A program made the position numbers and the translations under genes. Shown here piece by piece: positions 10,905 through 21,354 of a stretch of 64,000 bases of DNA. The DNA is from Mesorhabditis belari. Its lineage: Eukaryota; Nematoda; Chromadorea; Rhabditida; Rhabditidae. The notes under the pieces are model-generated. The model was given only the letters and a program-made list of their open reading frames with translations. It searched no databases and had not been told where the DNA came from. The stretch lies in the NCBI GenBank assembly GCA_958450365.1, contig CAUEEP010000089.1, positions 62,001-126,000 on the forward strand, in the 5' to 3' direction. The first letter of the stretch is position 1. Every line of letters starts with the position of its first letter.

Positions 10905-11629
10905 AATCCAAGCGGACCATGGCGGCATTAAACCTCAAGAGAAAGAGTTTCCCTTGGTTGACATGTACTCTGCATTCTGACAACGCACGTCTCCTGACAC
11001 GCTGAGTTTTTGAAGCATTAAAGCCAAGCAAAAATTGATCATCGAGTGTTCAGAGAGCGAACGTTTAGGCAAGAGGACAAAGTACACTGTGGTCTACTTA
11101 AAATGAACAGCCAAAATTTTGCAATTAATTCCTTCAAGTTCTTCAAGTTCTTCAAATTCCTACCTATGCTTTCATTTTTCAGCTTAAATTCTAAACTTTC
11201 AAGTACTTTTTACTCAAAAAAACGCATGACTGAGATAATTTGTAAGCAAATGAGCGCCTTTCATTTTCCCCCTCAAATTTTGACGCGTTTTTCGGCTATT
11301 TTTATGATTTTTTCTTTAATTGGCACTGATAATTTCAAACTTTTGTTCATTTTTCAGAAAAAGCATGTGATTTGAGAGATTTTCTTTTAAAAAATGAACA
11401 TTTTCTTTGAAAAAAGGCAGATACAGATCTCCAATGAACAAAAGTTTCGAAATTTTTTGGAATTTTTCAAGTTTGGCTTGTTTGACTGACAGAAAAGTTG
11501 AATTGAAATGACTTGGGAAACAAGTTTTTTTGTAAACCTTAAAAGTTTGCGTATATCATTGGAATCAAATTGTTGGAAATCGTCGAATTTTAGGATTTTT
11601 TTCAAAACTTTCTTCTCATTGGACTTGTT
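10905..11629. other. Sequence without a recognised gene
   Basis: AT-rich, with a CTTCAAGTTCTTCAAGTTCT run at 11132-11151. No exon is convincing. Confidence 0.4.
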
Positions 11630-11680
11630 GGTGGACTTTGTGCTTGTAAACGCACCCTTTCTGGTGAACTTATTTCTTTA
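11630..11680. repeat. Half copy of repeat family A
   Basis: GGACTTTGTGCTTGTAAACG then CACCCTTTCTGGTG is a clear left half of family A. I see no matching right half nearby. Confidence 0.6.
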
Positions 11681-11759
11681 ATTTCTCTCAATATCAATTT
11701 ATTGCTTCAAAAAACACTAGCATTATCTATAGTTGAGTAACTAAACCGAAATCCATCGA

Positions 11760-12180
11760 GATTTTTTGGCTTTTCCGTAGTTTCCAGGTATTTTGAACGG
11801 ATCGTCACTCTTTGAAGGCTTATAACTTTGTCTAGAGATCATATTTTTCTTATCAGCTTTTTATATCATTGTACAGAAGACATTCTAGGCTTTTAAATGA
11901 TATTAAATAAAGCTTGACTCGATTTTTCATCCCCATCCAAACATGGTGAAACGATACCCGATTCGGATGGGACTCAGTGGTCAGAGTTGGCTCTGATTTT
12001 CTTGGACTGAACTATCCAAACAAACTCTATTTGGTCTCATTTGAAAGCCTGAAATGTCCTCTGTACAATGATATAAAAACTTGGTGAAAATATAAGCTCT
12101 GGACAAAGTTATAGGTCTTCAAAACGATACGATCAGTTCAAAATACCTGGAAACTACGAAAGAGCCGATTTTTTTAGTTG
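11760..12180. repeat. Long hairpin element, arms about 150 bp
   Basis: The left arm (11762-11910) contains CGTAGTTTCCAGGTATTTTG, GGCTTATAACTTTGTC and ATATCATTGTACAGA. The right arm (12030-12175) has their complements in reverse order, for example TCTGTACAATGATAT and CAAAATACCTGGAAACTACG. The arms are imperfect, with a central loop of about 120 bp. It is probably a MITE; transcribed, it would form long double-stranded RNA. Confidence 0.8.
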
Positions 12181-12189
12181 ATTTACCCA

Positions 12190-13030
12190 ATTCTAGCTAT
12201 TTTAATCGTTTTCTTGAAATGCTGACCTGTGTCGAAAGAAATTGAAAGTATTTCCCTACACCAAAAAGGGTACTTTTATGTGTACTTCATCCAGCCAAGA
12301 TTCATCTGAAAATTGCCACTCAATGAATCTCCCATTTCCGATCTTTTCGGTTCATTTACCCATTTCTTTTTATGCTTTAAAGGAAAGCTTTCGGTGTTTT
12401 TATTCACATTTTCCGCTTTTTCTGGGTGAAAATTGCATTAGTCTTGCCCTTCTCATCAATTCTTTCCACTTCTTTTTACCCATTTTCTTCTTAAAATAAA
12501 CATACTTTATTGATGCGTGTTCTGTGAGAGATTCTGACAGAAATTTGCATATAAAATTTGACTGAAAGGTTTGAGCTTTAGTTTTGATGATTTATGTTCA
12601 AAGATTTTCAATAAGAAATGAAATCCTAGATAAGTTTTGCTCTGAAAAAAAAACGAATAAGTGTTCAAGGCCTCTACGGAGTTTTGGGTAACTAATCCGA
12701 CTTTTAAATCCCATTTGACATTATACGTGGAGCCAGAAATCAGACCAGCATTTTTAGAGAACCGTTTCTTTGTGTAACACACAATTTTGTCTTTGGCTAT
12801 ATCAAGAACTCCTAAGAAACAAGGCCAGATTAGCGGCAAATCAGGCCTAGATTAGGGTGGTGGCCTCAAGGTTTTAACCAGGACTGGTTATGACAAGGAC
12901 TGTGCTTCTATGATCAGGCTTGTACAGGCTAAAATCAAGGTACACCAAATCAGCAAAAGCTTAGGCCATCTAGCCTATCAGATAGCAGAAAGAAATGTTT
13001 TTCGAAAGTTTTCCAAAAAAGCAAAAAAAA
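12190..13030. other. Sequence without a recognised gene
   Basis: A CTAGGCC/GGCCTAG-rich patch lies at 12840-12980. There is no other feature. Confidence 0.4.
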
Positions 13031-13033
13031 TTG

Positions 13034-13111
13034 TCGGCAAGCGGAATTGAACCCGTGAGGTGATGGCATAGGTTTCGGAGTCTAGCACACTATCCCCTAG
13101 GCTGCAGCTGC
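13034..13111 (-). tRNA. Degenerate tRNA-like locus (possible CCG anticodon)
   Basis: The minus strand begins GCAGCTGCAGCCTAGGGGAT (A-box-like) and carries a perfect B box GGTTCAATTCC. The candidate anticodon loop CTCCGAA would give CCG (Arg), but its stem does not pair and the acceptor strands are unrelated. It is a pseudogene or a tRNA-derived element. It shares TCACGGGTTC with the locus at 1751. Confidence 0.4.
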
Positions 13112-13114
13112 TTT

Positions 13115-13769
13115 TGCTGCTTTTCAGCGTGACGCCGTTTTAGGTGAGGTCGCGGTTTGCCAAAAATTGCCAAAACTTTGGACACGTTTTCTCAAAAACC
13201 AGGGCCCATAAGGGAAAAATTAAAAAAACCTGTTTCTTAAAATTCTACGTGGACGTTTTGTAGCTAGGTCCGGTTCCGAAAATTGGTGGTTAGTTGAAAT
13301 AGTTCCATAGTAAAGCCAGAAGCCGTGCCAGGATGCTTTTGCCCTAACCTACTGGAGCCTGGCTAAGAATTGGTCGCACCTAGTTGGCTCTGCGTCGACC
13401 CTGAATAGTCAAGAATAAAATCCTGACTCAGCGTTGAAAATCCTTTACTTTTCAAACATCCTTGCCCACCACTTTGCAGCATTAGACCAAATTGCTCTAA
13501 ACTTTTCCCTATTAACAACGGAAACAACAATTTCCGATTCAGAAATGTCACATATGATGCCAAAAAAAAGTCAAGAATTCCCCTTTCTCCATCTAGCTCG
13601 GTTCATTTACCTTTTTTTATTTTAAGGATTATCCCTATCCCCATTTCTCTCGAAATTCTCAAAAATAATTGACTTTCCCTCGAAAAACTCATAATTTCAA
13701 TCCAATTTTGGAAGCTTGGCTCAAGTTTTTCCAAAAAAGTGCCAACTTTTTTTTTGTCAACACTGAAAA
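13115..13769. other. Sequence without a recognised gene
   Basis: No RNA gene, strong repeat or exon is recognised up to candidate exon 1c. Confidence 0.4.
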
Positions 13770-13795
13770 ATGACGACGGAAGAGTTCCTCAAACT
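13770..13795 (+). CDS. Candidate alternative first exon (1c) of the receptor gene
   Basis: The ATG encodes MTTEEFLK and ends at CT before the donor GTAAGTGAATG. The phase matches exons 1a and 1b, and CT plus A at 21354 keeps the receptor frame. It is the candidate closest to the receptor body (intron of about 7.6 kb). It is inferred from phase and donor quality only. Confidence 0.3.
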
Positions 13796-14019
13796 GTAAG
13801 TGAATGTTTTTTTGGATAGAATTTAAGTTAACTTAGGTTTTAGATCAGAAAACAAGGTTTCGGTGGGTTTAATTACCCAATTCATGCCTAGAGTAGTTGC
13901 TAGATCAAGATTTTTTTCACTTCCAACAATTTTTCCACTTTTTCAAGTCCCTTCCCCTCCCTGTCCATCCATTTTCCGACCACTTAGTGTCGATAGTTTT
14001 TATTTGCCTTTATTTCTTC

Positions 14020-14280
14020 ATTTAGGAAAGCTGTTTAGAAACGTTTTATCATTTGTTTAAAATTGTTAGAAATAACTACTAGTTTCAAGGTCAACTAGGG
14101 GGATTCAACTAGGGTTCAACTAGCGGGATTCAACTAGGGTTCAACTAGGGTTCAACTAGGGGGATTCAAAACAAGCTTCTTTTGAATCTCCCTATCTAGT
14201 TGACCTTGAAACTAGTAGTTATTTCTAACTAACTAACTACTAAACAAATGATAAAACTTCTCTAAACAGCTTTCCTATAT
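14020..14280. repeat. Hairpin element with internal GGTTCAACTAG tandem
   Basis: Arms of about 85 bp are inverted: GGAAAGCTGTTTAGAAACG then TTTTATCATTTGTTT on the left, AAACAAATGATAAAAC then CTAAACAGCTTTCC on the right. Both arms also carry AAATAACTACTAGTTTCAAG or its complement. The loop holds about six tandem GGTTCAACTAGGG units. Confidence 0.85.
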
Positions 14281-14750
14281 CCTATACAAGCTTCTCCTTG
14301 ACTAACAGAGTTTCCTGGCAATTGTTAGATTCAAAAAAGGGCTTGAGAATCTCTCTGATGTTCTGATGCATAAAGCATTTTTCTACAAAAGTCAGTCGTT
14401 TTGTTCTTTTTTAAATTCGCTTTGAAGAATTTGAAATTTGAGTTTTTTTTGATTAGTTTATTAACGATTAAAGTCTTATACCTTATTTCGTGCACTAGTT
14501 TCGGTGCGATCACCCGTTTTTTCCTCAGAAATGATTGCACTTTCCCATTTGTGATCTCTCTTTGTCTCTTTTCTTTCACTTCCTCATCACCCTTTTCGAA
14601 ATGTAATTGTTTACGACAAATTTCAAGAGATCAAAAAGAAAGATTTGAGTAAAGAGAGTTTAAAGTTTAAGAAATATCCGGTGAAGGGCTTAGTTTAGGC
14701 TTTATCTGGTGAAAATAGCACAACTTTTTCATTAAAGGCTTATTACAGGC
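14281..14750. other. Sequence without a recognised gene
   Basis: No feature is recognised. Confidence 0.4.
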
Positions 14751-14933
14751 TCCTTCTTCCTTCCTTTCTTCTTCCCCCTCTTCTTCCCCCTCTTCTTCCC
14801 CCTCTTCTTCCCCCTCTTCTTCCCCCTCTTCTTCCCCCCTCTTCTTCCCCCTCTTCTTCCCCCTCTTCTTCCCCCCTCTTCTTCCCCCCTCTTCTTCCCC
14901 CCTCTTCTTCCCCTTGCCTTTCCTCCTTTCTCT
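14751..14933. repeat. Polypyrimidine tandem array CTTCTTCCCCCT
   Basis: Twelve- to thirteen-base CTTCTTCCCCC(C)T units are repeated about thirteen times, giving an unbroken pyrimidine strand of about 160 bases with near mirror symmetry. Such tracts can form triplex (H-)DNA. It ends 14 bp before the tRNA-like gene at 14947. Confidence 0.9.
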
Positions 14934-14946
14934 TAGAAAGTTAAGG

Positions 14947-15033
14947 TACCGGATAGCTCAATGGTTAGAGGAATTGACTGGAAAGCAAAAAGTCAATTGG
15001 TCGAGGTTGAGGGTCCAATCCCCTCTCCGGAAA
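14947..15033 (+). tRNA. Probable intron-containing tRNA, anticodon read as GGA (Ser-like)
   Basis: This is the best-folding tRNA locus here. The acceptor stem TACCGGA/TCCGGAA pairs in six of seven positions. The T stem GAGGG/CCCTC is perfect around a 7-nt loop. The anticodon stem ATTGA/TCAAT is perfect around CTGGAAA plus about 8 extra nucleotides (GCAAAAAG), consistent with an intron next to the anticodon. The A box TAGCTCAATGG is good; the T-loop TCCAATC departs from TTCRANT. The variable region is about 11 nt, slightly long. The GGA reading depends on intron placement. Confidence 0.5.
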
Positions 15034-15985
15034 TCTAAATCTTTCTTTACCATTCCTTACTTTATGCAAGATTTTGAATCAGTGCTATTTTGAACATACA
15101 GACTGTCCCAAAAATTCTTTTACTTTTTCTGTAAGCATTATTTTGACTTGAAAAACATGTGAATTTCGGAAAACTAATGACAGATTCGAAAAATTCACCT
15201 ATTTTTTACCCTGCCATTTTCATAAAAAAATTTCAACTCTCAATTGCTTTTTCAAAGGGATTTTTACATCCGGGTCTGGTCGCTGAAGATCTTTGCGAAA
15301 GTTGACTTAAAATTTGCAGATTTTTCTTGTAGATTCTTGTAGATGAAATCTTTTCCAAAAACTATCGCTACCATTCGATAGAGCTAAGTTTTTGTCTTGA
15401 AAACAAGCTAAAAACGAAGTTTAGATCTCAAAAATGAAAGATTTTCAAGCGATTTTATGGAGAGCACTCAAATTTTAGCAGCAAAAAAAGCGACCTTTAA
15501 AAATTCTCATCAAAAAGTTGTTTATAGTTGCAACTTTTATCCAAAAAAATGGATTATAGGTAAAAATATCTGAATTTTCATAACCCGGCGTTAGTTTTTC
15601 AAGAATAGCGTGTTTTCCGAGTGAAACTGTTCGTTTACAAAAAGTAAAAGAACTTTTGGAACACTCTGTACATAGTGCTAACAATTGTAAGTCTCATGAT
15701 TCTTTCTGTGGTACTTTTAACGACTTTGTATGCCAATTTGCATTAAACCAAGAGCATTTGGATTTTAAATGACTTGCAAAATAATCAAAAGTAGGCTTGG
15801 GGTACTTTTGACTATTTTACACACCATCTTGCATATTTGAAGAAGAAGAGCCGTGGAGTTCGCACCCAACTTATAAAAAACAAAGGAATTTGTCGATTTT
15901 AGCATTATTTTCAACGTTAACACGAAACTAGGCATTTGGTGAGGGTTTTTTAAATGCAAAAATGGCGGCAAAATAGTCAAAATAG
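15034..15985. other. Sequence without a recognised gene
   Basis: AT-rich with no repeat, RNA gene or exon I can support. Confidence 0.4.
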
Positions 15986-15989
15986 TCTT

Positions 15990-16200
15990 TTGTGTACTTT
16001 CTGCTTCGGAAATCTGTAAACACACCTTTTCTGGCTCACTAAAACGGCTCAAATTCTGTTCTGTATACAAAGTTTTAGTTCCTTTCAATACCAAGCGATC
16101 GCCTCAAGATCCCAATTGTGTAACTGTTCCAAAATGTGAGCTAAATAGCCCAGAATTTGCCAGAAATGCGCCAGAAGACGTGTGCTCACAGGATTTGTAG
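15990..16200. repeat. Repeat family A, degenerate copy
   Basis: The left half reads GTGTACTTTCTGCTTCG then TGTAAACACACCTTTTCTGG. The right half reads AAATGCGCCAGAAGACGTG. They are separated by about 100 bp. Confidence 0.5.
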
Positions 16201-16554
16201 CATAAAGTTGTGAAAAACTTTGACTAAATCATTTTGAGTCATTCATTCACCTATTTTTCTGATCGAAGCCCCGTTCCTCGTCATCTCCCGTGTCTTCTCT
16301 TTTTCTTTTTTCTTCATTTTCTTCTTCAATGTGTGTTCATGGCATCCCGGAAATCGGACACTTTTATTTTTGCATTCCCAAAGCCCCTTTTTAAGCATTT
16401 TTTTTTTGAGCTTTCAGAGAAGAATACCTTAACAATTCGCGAACGGGCTTGAAAACATCGCTATCTACCGCTTTAGACGTTGTTTATTTCTCGATAAGGT
16501 TGTGGTTTTTAAAGCTTTTACCAGCTTCCCTGCTGGCTCAAATTCTTAGCTCAA

Positions 16555-16680
16555 ATTTTGTACTCACATGATTCACAGTACAATTGTGTGATCTTTCTGG
16601 TGTACTTTATGCTTAAACTTGTAAGTACACACTTTCTGGTGCACTTATTTCTTCATTTACTGCATTTTTCTTGCAGAAAT
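16555..16680. repeat. Repeat family A, tandem left halves
   Basis: TTCTGGTGTACTTTATGCTT and ACACACTTTCTGGTGCACTT both occur. The segment ends in a TTTTTCTTGCAG acceptor-like run. Confidence 0.5.
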
Positions 16681-16854
16681 GGGCGGGTTTGGCAAGAAAA
16701 TAAAGAATCAATTGGGAAAGGGTGTGATTTCAAAATTTGGCTAAAGGAACCTTCAAAAGAACAATGTAAAATGTATATTGTAGTATCAGAGTACAATATA
16801 GCTGATTTTTTTATTTATTGATTTCACAGTATATGTAATTTAACACTTCTGACA

Positions 16855-17995
16855 TTTCGAATAGGAGCCGAATAGGAATCGAATGGCAATCGAATTGAAA
16901 CCGAAAGGAAATCGAATAGAAGCCGAATAGGAATCGAATAGGAATCATCGAATAGGAGCCGAATAGGAGCCGAATAGGAACCGAATAGGAGCCGAATAGG
17001 AGCCGAATAGGAATCGAATAGGAGCCGAATAAGAGCCGAATAGGAGCCGAATAGGAGCCGAATAGGAATCGAATAGGAATCATCGAATAGGAGCCGAATA
17101 GGAGCCGAATAGGAGCCGAATAGGAATCGAATAGGAATCATCGAATAGGAGCCGAATAGGAGCCGAATAGGAGCCGAATAGGAATCGAATAGGAATCATC
17201 GAATAGGAGCCGAATAGGAGCCGAATAGGAGCCGAATAAGAATCGAATAGGAATCATCGAATAGGAGCCGAATAGGAGCCGAATAGGAACCGAATAGGAG
17301 CCGAATAGGAGCCGAATAGGAATCGAATAGGAGCCGAATAAGAGCTGAATAGGAGCCGAATAGGAGCCGAATAGGAATCGAATAGGAATCATCGAATAGG
17401 AGCCGAATAGGAGCCGAATAGGAATCGAATAGGAATCATCGAATAGGAGCCGAATAGGAGCCGAATAGGAGCCGAATAGGAATCGAATAGGAATCATCGA
17501 ATAGGAGCCGAATAGGAGCCGAATAGGAGCCGAATAGGAATCGAATAGGAATCATCGAATAGGAGCCGAATAGGAGCCGAATAGGAACCGAATAGGAGCC
17601 GAATAGGAGCCGAATAGGAATCGAATAGGAGCCGAATAAGAGCTGAATAGGAGCCGAATAGGAGCCGAATAGGAATCGAATAGGAATCATCGAATAGGAG
17701 CCGAATAGGAGCCGAATAGGAACCGAATAGGAGCCGAATAGGAGCCGAATAGGAATCGAATAGGAGCCGAATAAGAGCCGAATAGGAGCCGAATAGGAGC
17801 CGAATAGGAATCGAATAGGAATCATCGAATAGGAGCCGAATAGGAGCCGAATAGGAACCAAATAGGAACTGAATAGGAACTGAATAGGAGCCGAATAAAA
17901 GCCGAATAGGAGCCGAGTAGGAACCGAATAGGAGCCGAATGGTAACCGAATGGGAACCAAATGGCAACCAAATGGGAACCGAATAGGAACCAAAT
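16855..17995. repeat. 11-bp minisatellite, about 1.1 kb, with higher-order structure
   Basis: The unit ATAGGAGCCGA (variants AATCGA, AACCGA, AGAGCCGA) is repeated about 100 times. A GAATAGGAATCATCG junction recurs at intervals of about 50-60 or about 133 bp, so blocks of units were duplicated as larger segments. The right edge decays into ATGGGAACC-type units. All three minus-strand frames stay open for long stretches (SYSAPIRLLFG-type peptide) because 11 is not a multiple of 3; I do not call a protein. Confidence 0.95.
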
Positions 17996-17999
17996 CTGT

Positions 18000-18853
18000 A
18001 CATTTTTGCATTTTTGCCATTCTTGTCATTTAGATTACCCGTCTTCTTTACATTCATCACTCAAAAGTTTCTTTCAAAAGCAATAATCTTGCTTCTCCTT
18101 TCATTTCTCATCTCTTCCACCCTTTCCTTTCCCATTTCCCCGGATTATCCCGCTTCTCATTCAAGAAAATTATCTACGCAAATTGCTCAGCAAAAATCCG
18201 TCATCGCTTTCATTCTTCGATTTCTTCACGTCTCATTTCTCTATCTACCTAGGCTTCTTTAAAGCTTTATTTTATCAAAAAGTTAAAATGTTTTCTAAAA
18301 ATTGAATAAAACGTGTAAAAAGCCTGAAAAAACGACGAAATTTGACGTTTCCTCGGGGTGATATTTACCCAAATCGAGACACGTAAATGCCTTTTTTCCC
18401 TTTTCCATTCCAGGCCTCAAAATATCTTCCAGATCATTGGAATTACGAGAATTTTTTTTGAAAAGCGTTCAAATGATCATCATGAAAGCTTCTGAGACTT
18501 GAAAAGCTGTTTTTTTCGATTTATATTTGTTCTACTGTTTTCATTTCATTAGTCAAAGCTAAGCATCGAGGTGCTCGCATCAAAACGCACCCCTTCTAAC
18601 AAATTTAAGTTCTAAAAGTTTGGTTTTTATGTGAAAATGGTTAGGTTTAGTATTTTTCCATCACTAGTTTTGTTTAGAGTGTGTTTCTTGCGAGTAAGTA
18701 ACTACCTGAGTAAAATTTCTAGTCGATTAATCGACGTTTTTCGTCGAGTAACTACGAGTAATCCTGTTTAAACGTCGAGTAAATTGAAGATGTTTAGATT
18801 TGAAGGAAATTTGCTTCGAAATCAGTTAAACTGCTGAATACTTTTAAAAGAAC
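18000..18853. other. Sequence without a recognised gene
   Basis: GTCGAGTAA/TTAATCGAC words are repeated at 18718-18785. There is no other feature. Confidence 0.4.
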
Positions 18854-19036
18854 GCGTATATAAGGCGGCGTATATAAAGCGGCGTCTATAAGAGGGCGTA
18901 TATAAGGCAGCATATATAAGGCGGCGTATATAAGACGGCGTATATAAGGCGGCGTATATAAGGCGGCGTCTATAAGAGGGCGTATATAAGGCAGCATATA
19001 TAAGGCGGCGTATATAAGACGACGTATATAAGTCGG
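18854..19036. repeat. 14-bp minisatellite with a TATA motif in nearly every unit
   Basis: Thirteen units of CGTATATAAGGCGG run head to tail. Units 3-6 are repeated as units 9-12, so there is an 84-bp higher-order period of six units. Almost every unit contains TATATAA on the plus strand. Confidence 0.9.
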
Positions 19037-19329
19037 CGCCCGTGTTTTTTTCGCACCAATCTTTTTGCAATAATTTTCGCTAAAAGTACGGTAATTTTTC
19101 CGTTTAAAGTACGTTTTAAAAAACGCATTAGTCGTGAAAAGCACACTCTAATCTTGTTTATTTTCTTTGCCCAAATTCGCCTCATAGGAACCCAAAATAT
19201 TATGCGCTTTGCAAAGAAATTCTTCACCCAGACACCAGTGTTTTTGCCTCGCCAAATTTATCTCCCATCTCATTTGCAAATCGCATGTTTTTCTCATAAA
19301 TTTTCTCATCAAAATAGCAAAACAACTCA

Positions 19330-19560
19330 AAACTGGTGCGCCAGAAAGGATGTGTTTACAAGCTTTGAGCTTAATGTACTCTTGAGGTGTACTTTTTCCC
19401 TGTAAACGCACCGTTTTTAGCATACTTGCATGATTTCAGCTCATTTACCCAACTCTAGCTATTTCTGGTGTTTTCTTCTAGAGAAATTTGAAGAATCGAG
19501 TATGCCAGAGAAAGAATGCATTTACGTGACAGCAAAAGTGCATCATAGAGCTTTAAAGTG
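19330..19560. repeat. Repeat family A, two adjacent copies or fragments
   Basis: GGTGCGCCAGAAAGGATGTG then TTTACAAGC (19336-19364) is followed by CTGTAAACGCACCG (19401-19414). A second right half, TATGCCAGAGAAAGAATGCA then TTTACG, lies at 19501-19526. Confidence 0.55.
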
Positions 19561-19985
19561 ACCCAATAACCCTAATCCATTCAATCCAAATACCCAAATA
19601 AGTCCAAATTTGCTCCAGACTTTTCCTAATTCAGATATTCAAAATTCACCCAAATCCATCAAAATATCAACGCAAAACGCAACGCAGCTGCATCCTTTTT
19701 TCCTTTTCCATCAGCCTCTAAAGCAATTTGGTCTTCGCTAAAAAGATTCATTCATTTTCATAAATTCCCTTTTTCTATTTGAAAGAGACTCAAAAGTGCC
19801 AGGCACCGTTCGAGTTTTTTTCTTGTTTTGTTTTGTTTTCTCAAATCCAAGTCGATTTAATTACCCAACTTGATCAAGAACCATCAATTACTTGTTCTTT
19901 TGCTTGTTCACATTCGATTCATCGTCCACTCACTGGCCGGTTCAATTACCCAACTTTTAACTTGGATAAACGACAAGGAAAACTT
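19561..19985. other. Sequence without a recognised gene
   Basis: Repeated TTAATTACCCAACTTG-like words occur and continue into the next hairpin. Confidence 0.4.
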
Positions 19986-20118
19986 CGGTTAAACTATTCT
20001 CCATTATCCAAGTTACAAGTTGGGTAATTGATTCGTTTTTTGATTTTGGGTAATTGATTCGTTGACTCGGTTCAATGACCCAACTTGTAAGTTGAATAAT
20101 GGAGAATAGAACCAGTTA
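19986..20118. repeat. Hairpin with about 48-bp arms
   Basis: ACTATTCTCCATTATCCAAG then TTACAAGTTGGGTAATTGA is inverted after about 35 bp as GTTCAATGACCCAACTTGTA then AGTTGAATAATGGAGAAT. CAATTACCCAACTT words also occur at 19858 and 19943. Confidence 0.75.
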
Positions 20119-21353
20119 AGGAAGTAGAATAGAGTTTGTTATGTCCACACCTTATTTTTCTAGCACTAAAACTAGAGTTAGACTACTATATTTGGGATAT
20201 TTGAGATTTATCGAAGCTTAGCATGGCATCTATTTGTTTTTCATCGCTCTTTTGAGTGGATCTTTGATGTATTAGCAATAAGCGTTAAAGTGGAGATCTC
20301 TTTTCTCCTTTCTTGTCAGCTCTCTTGAAAATAATATATTATAATATATGATTTGGCTTTGATTTCGAAAGTTTCGAAAAGATTGCAAAAAAATGATTCA
20401 AAATTTAGCCTACTTTGGCCTGATCTAAAGTTTTTGCTTCAGAAAAAGCCCTCAAAATGCTTTCAGTGTATTCGCTGCGTAAAATCAAAATTTGAGACAG
20501 TTTAACTAACAATTTTTTTCGTGTTTATCAATGTTTATTTTAATATAAATCAATTCATTAATTAATATCAAAGTTAAATGTTTATCAATGTGTTTCACCA
20601 ATAAGTTTACAATTTTACTAGACTAAGCCATCTCCACATATCCCATTTTTCATCTGTTCCTTGATCTTTGTCATGCTTTGATCCTTTACTAACAATAAGT
20701 AACCAAAGTCAGATAAAAAAGCTCAGCTTACTTACTCAACTTACTCATTTACTCCTTTTTTCTGATTTTCAATCGAAAAATTTCAAAATCCTTGTCACTT
20801 TTTTATTTTTTCTTGATCAACAACGTATTTTCCCCTTAAAATTTGCAAAATTAGGCCACTTTCGAAGCGATTTTCTCTTTTTTCTCACAAAATCGCTAAG
20901 GTCAATCTTTTTTTCTTTAAAACAAGATGTTTTGTTGTCAGTTTAGGAAAAGTTTTGCAATTTTAAGATCAAAGAAGCTCTTATCGGAAGATCTTATTCA
21001 TATCTTGGCTGAATATCTTTTGAGCTGAATATCTTATCCATTTGCGTTTTTCTAGAGATTCAAATTGACCAAAATTGCCCAAAAATTGACAAGAATCGAT
21101 AATTTTGCTCAATTTTTGCTCAATTTTGCTCATTTTTTTGCACAATTTTGCCAAATTTCGCTTAACTTGCATAAAACTTAAAAGAAAACTACGAATTTTC
21201 CACGTTGAAATGGTAATTTTGAAAGCCGAGAAGCTCTAGAAAAAGATTCTATCTGGAAACTAGACAATTTGAACTAGCAATTTCTATTTTAATAGAGAAA
21301 TACGGTAGATTTATGTTTGTTTTATTGATTTTACCTTAATTTCTCGATTTCAG
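20119..21353. other. Region upstream of the receptor; no gene recognised
   Basis: It contains CAATTTTGCTCA-type tandem words (21105-21150). The last bases, TTCTCGATTTCAG, form a strong splice acceptor abutting the receptor ATG, so this DNA is probably intron or a trans-splicing outron. Confidence 0.45.
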
Positions 21354-21354
21354 A

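Noticed and set aside
16811..18060. Long minus-strand frames of SYSAPIRLLFG-type peptide repeats
   Set aside because: An 11-bp tandem unit without stops leaves all frames open; there is no splice or start context, and the frames begin and end with the array.
18794..19227. Minus-strand repeat peptide LIYAALYTPPYIRR
   Set aside because: Product of the 14-bp array; it stays open only within the repeat.
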